Shown piece by piece: positions 37,422 to 43,096 of a stretch of 43,096 bases of DNA. The DNA is taken from positions 1 to 43,096 of the forward strand of contig NZ_FOXW01000010.1 in assembly GCF_900115825.1 (NCBI RefSeq), read 5' to 3'. The position numbers and the translations under genes are program-made. The notes beneath the pieces were generated by a model, which made no database searches, was not told where the DNA came from, and worked only from the letters and a program-made list of their open reading frames with translations. Origin of the DNA: Desemzia incerta (lineage in GTDB: Bacteria; Bacillota; Bacilli; Lactobacillales; Carnobacteriaceae). Within the stretch, counting starts at the first letter, position 1. Each line of letters begins with the position of its first letter.

Positions 37422-38152
37422 ATTGTGATCACCTCTAAATCTCCTACTAATACAGACGTAATGACTTTTAACTTGCGATTGGAGACGTCATAATCTTTGC
37501 TGTATATTTTGAGCGATTCATTGGTCAAAGAATAATCTTCGCCTTCGAACAATACATCGCCCATTAAAGCATTGTGTTCGATCATTACTCCTACACCTTT
37601 AGGAACTAATATACGCGTTTTGCCGATCCCTTTTCGGATCACAATGTAACTTTCTGATTTAGGTAAGACCGTGTTGCCTAAGTCAATGATCGTATCTCCC
37701 ATCAACAATGTAAAATTGATGTCATCCCATTCAAAAATAGTATTGCCTATTTTTTCTGTTCCAACCCACCGTTGCTTGATTCGTTTGCCACTTTTTGGTG
37801 TAGATTCTGTAGTTTCAACAATCTTGATTTCTTTTTCGTTCCACGGCGCTCGTTTAAAAACATTGGTATTCATGCCTTTCAATACGCCTTGGCCTTTTAT
37901 ACTGATGAAGAATACAGCAACCAGCAGGATAAACCAAAAAGCACTTGTAGATACCGCGGAAAACAATAGTAAAAATACACCCAACAAGTATGAAGGGGTT
38001 TTATTTTCTTTCTTTGACTGGTGGCTTCTGATGAGGATCCATATACCAGCGATCGTCAGTAAAGCTACAAATACGTTAGTGGATAATTGATAAAGAAACC
38101 ATACCACCAATACAGCTTCCACAGCAAAGAAAAATTTCCAGTGATTGCTCAT
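37418..38152 (-). CDS. liaF: Cell-envelope stress inhibitor protein LiaF
   Basis: The 244-residue membrane protein has three to four hydrophobic segments in residues 6-85, a linker with TTESTPKSGKR, and a C-terminal beta-rich DUF2154-type domain (VGTEKIGNTIFEWDDINFTLLMGDTIIDLGNTVLP to GDLEVITI). In Bacillus LiaF holds LiaS inactive without stress. It is the first gene of liaF-liaS-liaR. The ATG follows AAAAGGAGTTAG. No liaI, liaH or liaX-like gene lies beside it. Confidence 0.93.
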   Translation of the reverse strand: MSNHWKFFFAVEAVLVVWFLYQLSTNVFVALLTIAGIWILIRSHQSKKENKTPSYLLGVFLLLFSAVSTSAFWFILLVAVFFISIKGQGVLKGMNTNVFKRAPWNEKEIKIVETTESTPKSGKRIKQRWVGTEKIGNTIFEWDDINFTLLMGDTIIDLGNTVLPKSESYIVIRKGIGKTRILVPKGVGVMIEHNALMGDVLFEGEDYSLTNESLKIYSKDYDVSNRKLKVITSVLVGDLEVITI

Positions 38153-38207
38153 TAGACTCTAACTCCTTTTTATTGCGCCATATTAAAGCAGCAATTTTCC
38201 TTTCTCT

Positions 38208-38213
38208 AGTATA
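38208..38213 (-). promoter_or_regulatory. liaFSR promoter -10 element (candidate)
   Basis: TATACT on the minus strand 55 bases before liaF, with no recognisable -35 at 16 to 18 bases. Upstream lies an imperfect inverted repeat CGTAGA...TCTACG (38226-38264 region). A poor -35 fits an activator-dependent promoter such as LiaR autoregulation; this is inferred. Confidence 0.4.
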
Positions 38214-38284
38214 CCTTTTTTCACGTAGAACCGGTAGCGTTCTTAAGCAGGAACTGCTCTACGACTAAAGTCTTATTTTTGCAT

Positions 38285-38315
38285 GAAAAAACTGCTCTTT
38301 TTTAGAGAGCAGTTC
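38285..38315 (-). terminator. greA terminator
   Basis: AACTGCTCT/AGAGCAGTT stem with a 7-base loop and T5-6 on the minus strand, 26 bases past the greA stop codon. Confidence 0.85.
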
Positions 38316-38340
38316 TACGTTTATTTTGTATAATCAGATT

Positions 38341-38820
38341 TTATGACACTTGAACGTTAGTGATTTTGATTTTCATATCTCCGCCTGGAGTTTCAATCAC
38401 GACTTCTTCTCCAACTTTTTTCCCGATCAACGATTTAGCGATCGGAGAATCATTTGAAATTTTCCCTTCAAATGGGTCAGCTTCTGCACTTCCGACAATG
38501 ATGTATTCTTCTTCATCGCCATCAGGCAACTCGATAAACGTTACTGTTTTACCTAAAGACACTTCATCAGCAGCTGTTTCTGAGCTGTCGATAATTTCTG
38601 CAAAACGAAGCATATTTTCTAATTTTGTGATTCTTCCTTCCACAAAAGCTTGCTCATCTTTAGCTGATTCGTATTCTGAGTTTTCAGATAGATCTCCAAA
38701 ACTGCGAGCAATTTTGATTCTTTCTACGATTTCTTTACGTTTTTCTGTTTTTAATAAATCTAATTCTTCTTCTAATTTTTCTTTTCCTTCTAAAGTCATT
38801 GGGTATACGCGTTCAATCAT
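38341..38820 (-). CDS. greA: Transcription elongation factor GreA
   Basis: The 159-residue protein enters the RNA polymerase secondary channel and stimulates cleavage of backtracked transcripts. The N-terminal coiled coil has the acidic tip residues ([20 protein letters not shown]), and the C-terminal FKBP-like domain has [22 protein letters not shown] at 38820 and TTG at 38826 are both possible; both follow GAGGAGAG, and ATG gives the usual length. It lies downstream of udk and mltG, as in related species, but across a 500-base gap. Confidence 0.95.
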   Translation of the reverse strand: MIERVYPMTLEGKEKLEEELDLLKTEKRKEIVERIKIARSFGDLSENSEYESAKDEQAFVEGRITKLENMLRFAEIIDSSETAADEVSLGKTVTFIELPDGDEEEYIIVGSAEADPFEGKISNDSPIAKSLIGKKVGEEVVIETPGGDMKIKITNVQVS

Positions 38821-39325
38821 TTTCAATTTCTCTCCTCTTAATTAGACCACTACAAATGGTAGCGTCCTCATTGCTTGTATAAATATAATACAGACAAGAT
38901 ACCACGACATTCCGCAATTGTAAACAAGAAATAAAATATAATTCGTTTTTTTACTCATTTATTTAGCATTTCTGTCTCAATTACTTTATTTGCTTCGAGT
39001 GTATTTCTTCTTATCTGAAAATAAATACACTATTGTTTTCAGACAGACAAAGAAAAAAGCTCGCAAATATTGCGGGTCTTCGTTGGTATATTGCATATTC
39101 TATTTACTGAATAGTCTATCTTCTTAAATCACTTACACATACTATCACTATCCTTAAATAATGTATAGTGATTTACTTTATTCATTCTTACTTCTCATTT
39201 ATTTACCATATTTATTTTACCAAAAGACCTATTATAGGGTAAATATGAAAAATGAACGACACCTCAAGAACTCCTAATAGAGTTTCAAAGTATCGTTCGC
39301 TTTTTAATTTTTAGTAATCAGTCGA
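38821..39325. other. A/T-rich gap between udk and greA
   Basis: About 500 bases with no credible gene. It holds the udk terminator (39250-39302), greA start signals, an inverted repeat TCACTAT...ATAGTGA (around 39145-39175), and on the minus strand a weak CGCAA/TTGCG hairpin with T6 near 39055-39080. An 18-codon frame on the minus strand upstream of that hairpin has no good ribosome site. Confidence 0.5.
39250..39302 (-). terminator. udk terminator
   Basis: Long imperfect stem with GAACGA/TCGTTC ends and an inner AACTC/GAGTT pairing, followed by ATTTTTC on the minus strand. Confidence 0.65.
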
Positions 39326-39961
39326 CTATTCACGCACGTCAATAATACTATGAATCTTAGTCGTCATCAAATCGATCGCAACTTGGTTGCGGCCGCCTTC
39401 AGGGATAACAATATCTGCATAACGTTTAGTCGGCTCTACAAATTGATTGTGCATCGGTTTTACGACATTTAAGTATTGTTCGATAACTGAATCCAATGTA
39501 CGTCCGCGTTCTTCAATATCACGCTTAATTCGACGAATAATGCGAATGTCATCATCTGTATCTACATAGACTTTTATGTCCATCAATTCACGCAATCTAG
39601 GGTCATCTAAAATCAAGATCCCTTCAATAATGATAACTTCTTTTGGTTCTTGGTGAATGATTTGATCGCTTCGAGTGTGTTTTGCATAATCGTATACAGG
39701 TTTATCAATTGCTTTGAAATCAATCAAATCTTCTACATGTTTGATCAGCAAATCTGTGTCAAATGCAAATGGATGGTCATAGTTCGTTTTAAGACGTTCT
39801 TCGAAAGACAAATGACTTTGATCTTTATAATAAAAATCTTGTTCTAACAGCAAGATAGAATGACCAGAGAAATGATCAAAAATTGCGCGACTAACGCTTG
39901 TCTTTCCGCTTCCGGAACCTCCTGTAACCCCTATAACGATCGGTTTTACTAATTTACTCAT
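39326..39961 (-). CDS. udk: Uridine kinase
   Basis: The 211-residue kinase phosphorylates uridine and cytidine in pyrimidine salvage. It shows the P-loop [11 protein letters not shown] (11-21), the DHPFAFD substrate region, [18 protein letters not shown], and [13 protein letters not shown]. The ATG follows AAAAGGGGC. A terminator-like hairpin lies only about 20 bases upstream, in the gap after mltG, leaving no room for a separate promoter between the hairpin and the start. Confidence 0.96.
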   Translation of the reverse strand: MSKLVKPIVIGVTGGSGSGKTSVSRAIFDHFSGHSILLLEQDFYYKDQSHLSFEERLKTNYDHPFAFDTDLLIKHVEDLIDFKAIDKPVYDYAKHTRSDQIIHQEPKEVIIIEGILILDDPRLRELMDIKVYVDTDDDIRIIRRIKRDIEERGRTLDSVIEQYLNVVKPMHNQFVEPTKRYADIVIPEGGRNQVAIDLMTTKIHSIIDVRE

Positions 39962-39982
39962 TGCATTTGCCCCTTTTCATTT

Positions 39983-40007
39983 AAAAAAGCTGGAAAAGCT
40001 CCCAGCT
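39983..40007 (-). terminator. Terminator or attenuator hairpin between mltG and udk
   Basis: AGCTGG/CCAGCT stem (39988-40007) followed by T6 on the minus strand, ending just upstream of the udk ribosome site. It should reduce, not abolish, read-through from mltG, or udk has an unseen promoter. Confidence 0.65.
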
Positions 40008-40052
40008 CTTATCTTTTTATCAATTTAGTTCTTAAATCTATGAGATTCTTTT

Positions 40053-41201
40053 TTATTTAGTGTCTACATATTCACGTTTGTATTCTAGGTGTTGCTGATA
40101 AGTTTCCGCAAAATAGACGATTTGTGTATCAATATCGGCAAGGAAGTATAAATAATCCGTTTCTGCAGGATCAATAGTTGCTGAGATACTTTCTTCGCTG
40201 GGACTGTTGAAAGGACCAGGTCCAATTCCAGTATTTTGATACAAGTTATATGGTGAGACAACTTCTAAGTCATCATGAGAGACTCTTTCTTTATGAGTGT
40301 CCAATGAATACAAGACAGAAATATCTGTTTGCAGCGGCATTCCTAATTCAATACGGTTATAAAAGACGTCCGCTATTTTTCTTCTGTCTTCATAATCAGA
40401 GCCTTCTTTTTCTACTAAGGAAGCGATTGTCAAAATTTCATGCACAGATTGAGAACTTTCCTCTATTTGAGCATAATATTTTTGCAGCACTGTATCCATT
40501 TTACCAACCATTGCGTCAACGATTTCTTCTAAAGACATCTCTTCGTGAACTTCATAAGTAGCTGGAAACAGATAGCCTTCAAGCATAAAACGGACATCTT
40601 CCATTTGAGAAACATCGGTTAACAATTGCGGGTATTTCTCCACTAGTTGTTTCTGGAATGCTTCGTCTTCAATCAACGACATAAACTCATCTGATGTATA
40701 GGCCGTTTTTGCCTCTACGATAGCAGCGATTTGTGTCATAGTAGAACCTTCCGGTATCGTGACTCTCTCGAGAGCGTCTACGGGCAGATCAGTCCCGCCA
40801 GCTTGCAGCGAGTCGATAACTTCATCCACATCCATTGCTGGAGTGAAAACATAGTACCCTGCTCTAAAGTTGCTTTCGTTATTGAAACGAGTATACAAAT
40901 TGAAGACAGACGCGCTCTTGATAACGTTGTTTTCTTCTAGTATGCGAGCAATATCTGCTGAGGAAGAACCACTTGGAATCTCCACTTGGATTTCTTCTGT
41001 GCTCTTTGGATCAAGAGGTTCAATAGAAGATGTGTAGAAGTTATAAGCCGATACTCCGAAAACAACTATTAAGACTAGTAAAATAGCAATAATGCTCCAG
41101 ACTATCTTGGCCACTACACTCTTTTCTTTTTGATCAGTGTCTAGTTTTCCATTTGGATAACTTTGCTGATTGATCTCTTTCTTGTTCTTTTCACTCAACA
41201 A
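40053..41201 (-). CDS. mltG: Endolytic murein transglycosylase MltG (YceG family)
   Basis: The 382-residue protein has a cytoplasmic Lys/Gln-rich start, one membrane segment (about 29-52), a LysM-like subdomain (VEIPSGSSSADIARILEENNVI; VTIPEGSTMTQIAAIV) and the YceG catalytic domain with the conserved Glu in LTIASLVEKEG and the NTGIGPGPFNSPSEESISA block. It cuts nascent glycan strands and sets their length. The start is TTG (41201 or 41198) behind a strong AGGAGGGAAT. It precedes udk. Confidence 0.94.
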   Translation of the reverse strand: MLSEKNKKEINQQSYPNGKLDTDQKEKSVVAKIVWSIIAILLVLIVVFGVSAYNFYTSSIEPLDPKSTEEIQVEIPSGSSSADIARILEENNVIKSASVFNLYTRFNNESNFRAGYYVFTPAMDVDEVIDSLQAGGTDLPVDALERVTIPEGSTMTQIAAIVEAKTAYTSDEFMSLIEDEAFQKQLVEKYPQLLTDVSQMEDVRFMLEGYLFPATYEVHEEMSLEEIVDAMVGKMDTVLQKYYAQIEESSQSVHEILTIASLVEKEGSDYEDRRKIADVFYNRIELGMPLQTDISVLYSLDTHKERVSHDDLEVVSPYNLYQNTGIGPGPFNSPSEESISATIDPAETDYLYFLADIDTQIVYFAETYQQHLEYKREYVDTK

Positions 41202-41338
41202 ATTCCCTCCTAAACTTTCATTAAGCTTTATAAATCATTTTTTAACCATTCTATATGAACCTTTGCATTTTTAATGCTTGATTCAGTTTTTTAGATGCAA
41301 AACAATTAAATATGTACTCTGCTAGCCTAACTTTTACT

Positions 41339-41344
41339 ATTATA
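41339..41344 (-). promoter_or_regulatory. mltG promoter -10 element
   Basis: Consensus TATAAT on the minus strand, with TTCTCT 17 bases upstream as a weak -35, placed directly after the terminator of the DUF1292 gene. The leader to the mltG start is about 130 bases. Confidence 0.5.
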
Positions 41345-41368
41345 CATGATATCCCTATTAAAGAGAAC

Positions 41369-41396
41369 AAAAAAAGCTAACAAAATTGTTAGCTTT
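41369..41396 (-). terminator. Terminator of ireB-ruvX-DUF1292
   Basis: AAGCTAAC/GTTAGCTT stem with T7 on the minus strand, about 25 bases after the DUF1292 stop codon. Confidence 0.85.
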
Positions 41397-41419
41397 TAAA
41401 GTGAATTCTAATAGATTAA

Positions 41420-41734
41420 TTAAGCTTCTTCTTCATCTTCCATGAAAGTGTTCAAAACTTCTTCAATCATATCCCATTCTTCTTCTGTTTCAATAGAGCT
41501 TAATTGCCCTTGTTTGCCGTCTTCTTGTTGAATAAATGAAAATGCAGATAATTCAACATCTTCTCCCTCAGAAGCACCAGCTGGGTAAACTAATACGTAT
41601 GATTTTTCAAAATCGTCTGAATCGAAAGTGAATAAAATTTCGTATAATTCTTCGTTACCTTGTTCATCAATAATAGTAATGTGTTCATGGTCATGATGTT
41701 CATGATCGTGATCGTGGTTGTGGTCGTGTGCCAT
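41420..41734 (-). CDS. DUF1292 family protein (YrzB-like) with a His-rich N-terminus
   Basis: The 104-residue acidic protein has the DUF1292 core [35 protein letters not shown]. Ahead of it is a run made almost wholly of His, Asp, Glu and Asn ([16 protein letters not shown]), which could bind metal. The ATG at 41734 follows GAGAGGAGCC; an in-frame start at 41761 lies before this site. It is third in the conserved ireB-ruvX-yrzB group. Function unknown. Confidence 0.88.
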   Translation of the reverse strand: MAHDHNHDHDHEHHDHEHITIIDEQGNEELYEILFTFDSDDFEKSYVLVYPAGASEGEDVELSAFSFIQQEDGKQGQLSSIETEEEWDMIEEVLNTFMEDEEEA

Positions 41735-41799
41735 AATAACAGGCTCCTCTCTATTTAACAAATTGACTTTACTAGTTTAACCTATGACGGACAAAATTG

Positions 41800-42222
41800 C
41801 TAGGTTTGATGTCCATCTAAATAATTTTGCAAAATCATTACTGCAGCTACTTTATCAATAACTTTTTTTCTCTTTTTACGAGAAGTATTGCCCTCTTCGA
41901 TCAGCATGCGTTCCGCTTGAACAGTCGTCAAACGTTCATCTTGATATTCAACCGGAAGATTGAACGCCTTTTTTATGAGTTCTCCATAAGCCAAAGAAGC
42001 CTCTGCTCTAGGACCAATAGAATTATTCATATTTTTAGGCAAACCAATCACAATCTTCGATACTTCGTATTGTTTGATCAGCTCTCCTACACGTTCTATG
42101 CCAAATTCTTCAACGGCTTCATTGATCTTGATGATCTCAACGCCTTGTGCTGTCCAACCAAAAGGATCGCTTACAGCGACCCCTACAGTTTTAGAGCCTA
42201 CGTCTAATCCCATTATTCTCAT
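41800..42222 (-). CDS. ruvX: Holliday junction resolvase-like protein RuvX/YqgF
   Basis: The 140-residue RNase H-like nuclease shows [25 protein letters not shown] with the first catalytic Asp, [10 protein letters not shown], and [21 protein letters not shown] with the Glu/Arg pair. Homologues process the 5' end of pre-16S rRNA and are essential in many bacteria. The ATG at 42222 overlaps the ireB stop codon (TGATG). It is the middle gene of ireB-ruvX-yrzB. Confidence 0.95.
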   Translation of the reverse strand: MRIMGLDVGSKTVGVAVSDPFGWTAQGVEIIKINEAVEEFGIERVGELIKQYEVSKIVIGLPKNMNNSIGPRAEASLAYGELIKKAFNLPVEYQDERLTTVQAERMLIEEGNTSRKKRKKVIDKVAAVMILQNYLDGHQT

Positions 42223-42488
42223 CAATTTTCGCTTAAGCTCTTATCCATATAATTCTTTACCAATTCTTCGACAATTTCATCGCGTTCATGTCGTTTGATA
42301 AGATTTCTAGCATCGTTGTGACGTGGAATATATGCTGGATCTCCAGATAAAAGATACCCAACAATCTGGTTGATCGGACTGTACCCTTTTTCCTTAAGCG
42401 CTTTATATACAATAGACAAGGTTTCTTTGACATCCTTTTCATTGTTCTCCGGAACATTGAAGCGGACTGTTTCATCTTTTGTGCCCAT
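42222..42488 (-). CDS. ireB: IreB family regulatory phosphoprotein (DUF965)
   Basis: The 88-residue protein matches the IreB family: [57 protein letters not shown] and a [15 protein letters not shown]-like end. In Enterococcus IreB is phosphorylated on N-terminal threonines by the PASTA kinase IreK and lowers cephalosporin resistance. Thr3 and Thr7 are the candidate sites here. A promoter (TTGTAG, 17 bases, TAAAAT) lies just upstream. alaS, often close upstream, is not in the window. Confidence 0.93.
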   Translation of the reverse strand: MGTKDETVRFNVPENNEKDVKETLSIVYKALKEKGYSPINQIVGYLLSGDPAYIPRHNDARNLIKRHERDEIVEELVKNYMDKSLSEN

Positions 42489-42962
42489 CTTTTACACCTC
42501 AATTTCTGTTAACTACACTTCTTATTTTACAAGAAACTTGGTCAAACTACAACGGTATTCAAAAATTGATTGATTAAATTCCGGATAAATTTCGAATCCC
42601 ATGATTTATTCACTAGTTTTGGAACGTTTGTCGATTCAAATTGTTTGCCAGACTGTAAAATCTATACAATGGAATACACTTTTATATTACCGCAGATAAA
42701 GATAAATGCAATACATTAGCCCCCCTAACTTCCTAATAATCATAATTAATGTTCCTATTTTCAATTACTTGAAAAAGATCATTACTCCTTCTAATATTCA
42801 ATCCGTTATTTTTTCTTTCTTAGTATGCTATTTCTATATTTGATGGTTAAAAAAATTGTGCTTGAACATTTTTATTTTCACACGAAAATTGGAATAGATG
42901 TTACAATGAAGATAATTCGCTTTGACTTACCTATTTTACAAGTGCTAAAAAGGAGGGACGAT
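42489..42962. other. Gene-free A/T-rich gap between ireB and the right-hand IS end
   Basis: About 470 bases separating divergent starts. Besides the ireB promoter close to 42530-42560 and plus-strand start signals after about 42890 (TACAAT, TTGACT, then AAAGGAGG), I see no gene, RNA or repeat. Confidence 0.6.
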
Positions 42963-43001
42963 GTGTTGAAGTATGAAAACAAAAAAGACTTGGCAAAAAA
43001 A
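42963..43001 (+). pseudogene. First 13 codons of a gene cut by an insertion sequence
   Basis: A strong ribosome site AAAGGAGGGACGAT precedes a GTG-TTG start and the frame MLKYENKKDLAKK, which ends at a TGA supplied by the first bases of the IS end. The 470-base non-coding gap and promoter-like sequence upstream fit a real gene start. The product cannot be recognised from 13 residues. A second reading from the ATG at 42973 runs 16 codons into the IS. Confidence 0.5.
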
Positions 43002-43096
43002 TGAACTGCCCCCTGTCAAGTAGACAGGCAAATAAACAAAATTCTTTGTGCCATGTATGACAGTTGTCATGCATGGCTTTTTTTCATACTGGAATA
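43002..43096 (+). mobile_element. End of the same IS3-family-like insertion sequence, partial
   Basis: This copy is identical to the reverse complement of 1-94 plus one further base. It begins TGAACTGCCCCCTGTC, holds a 6 base-pair CCTGTC/GACAGG hairpin within the terminal repeat region, and then the inward-facing terminator hairpin (43050-43084). The element runs off the right edge; transposase genes are not in the window. Confidence 0.7.
43050..43084 (+). terminator. Inward-facing terminator hairpin of the right-hand IS copy
   Basis: GCCATGTATGACA and TGTCATGCATGGC arms (one G.U pair) followed by seven T. It would stop transcripts of the disrupted gene entering the element. Confidence 0.7.

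Noticed and set aside
38360-38845. 161-codon plus-strand frame exactly opposite greA
   Set aside because: It mirrors greA codon usage, has no ribosome site and a low-complexity Ser/Ile-rich translation; greA itself is unambiguous.
39140-39205. Minus-strand 18-codon frame in the udk-greA gap as a small peptide gene
   Set aside because: No ribosome site and A/T-rich composition; kept only as part of the gap description.

Overview
The window is a stretch of core chromosome from a low-GC Gram-positive bacterium of the order Lactobacillales. Family-level features point to Carnobacteriaceae, most likely Carnobacterium: a full-length pyruvate carboxylase beside ftsW, a four-gene pyruvate dehydrogenase operon whose E2 has two lipoyl domains, LiaFSR, IreB, RNA polymerase epsilon plus RNase J1, and an NADP-type glutamate dehydrogenase. 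The genus is an inference from gene content and order. Nearly all genes lie on the minus strand; only def and rpoY-rnjA (and a broken ORF at the right edge) lie on the plus strand.

Layout. 1-94: end of an insertion sequence. 119-5490: pnp, rpsO, uvrB, rpsT (RNA decay, ribosome, SOS repair). 5641-10426: holA and the late competence cluster comEA-comEB-comEC. 10563-13085: sepM-like protease, coaD, rsmD, ylbG. 13158-19048: ftsW-pyc and a CAP-associated exported protein. 19305-22537: typA, an inositol-monophosphatase-family gene, a UPF0223 gene. 22715-28002: pdhA-pdhB-pdhC-pdhD. 28409-29755: gdhA, divergent from def (29947-30510). 30549-32906: a YdjM-like membrane protein, tRNA-Ala(GGC), a DUF1697 protein, a Cof-type HAD phosphatase. 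33360-35245: rpoY-rnjA. 35298-38152: a YneR/HesB-like protein and the liaF-liaS-liaR cell-envelope stress system. 38341-42488: greA, udk, mltG, a DUF1292 protein, ruvX, ireB. 42963-43001: the first codons of a plus-strand gene cut by a second copy of the same insertion-sequence end, which fills the rest of the window.

The two window ends are exact inverted copies of a 94-base sequence beginning TGAACTG, the pattern of an IS3-family (IS150-group) terminal repeat, with an inward-facing terminator hairpin. The window therefore looks like a whole assembly contig bounded by two copies of one insertion sequence.

Functionally the window is housekeeping. I do not see a new multigene system. The most interesting signals are at RNA or regulatory scale: a long stem-loop in the pnp leader, a candidate S15 leader, two genes whose Shine-Dalgarno is separated from the start codon by a small hairpin, a GC-rich structured RNA next to tRNA-Ala, a perfect 18-base palindrome before rpoY-rnjA, a possible competence sigma-factor box before comEA, and an exported CAP-family protein whose CAP core is replaced by an acidic linker.
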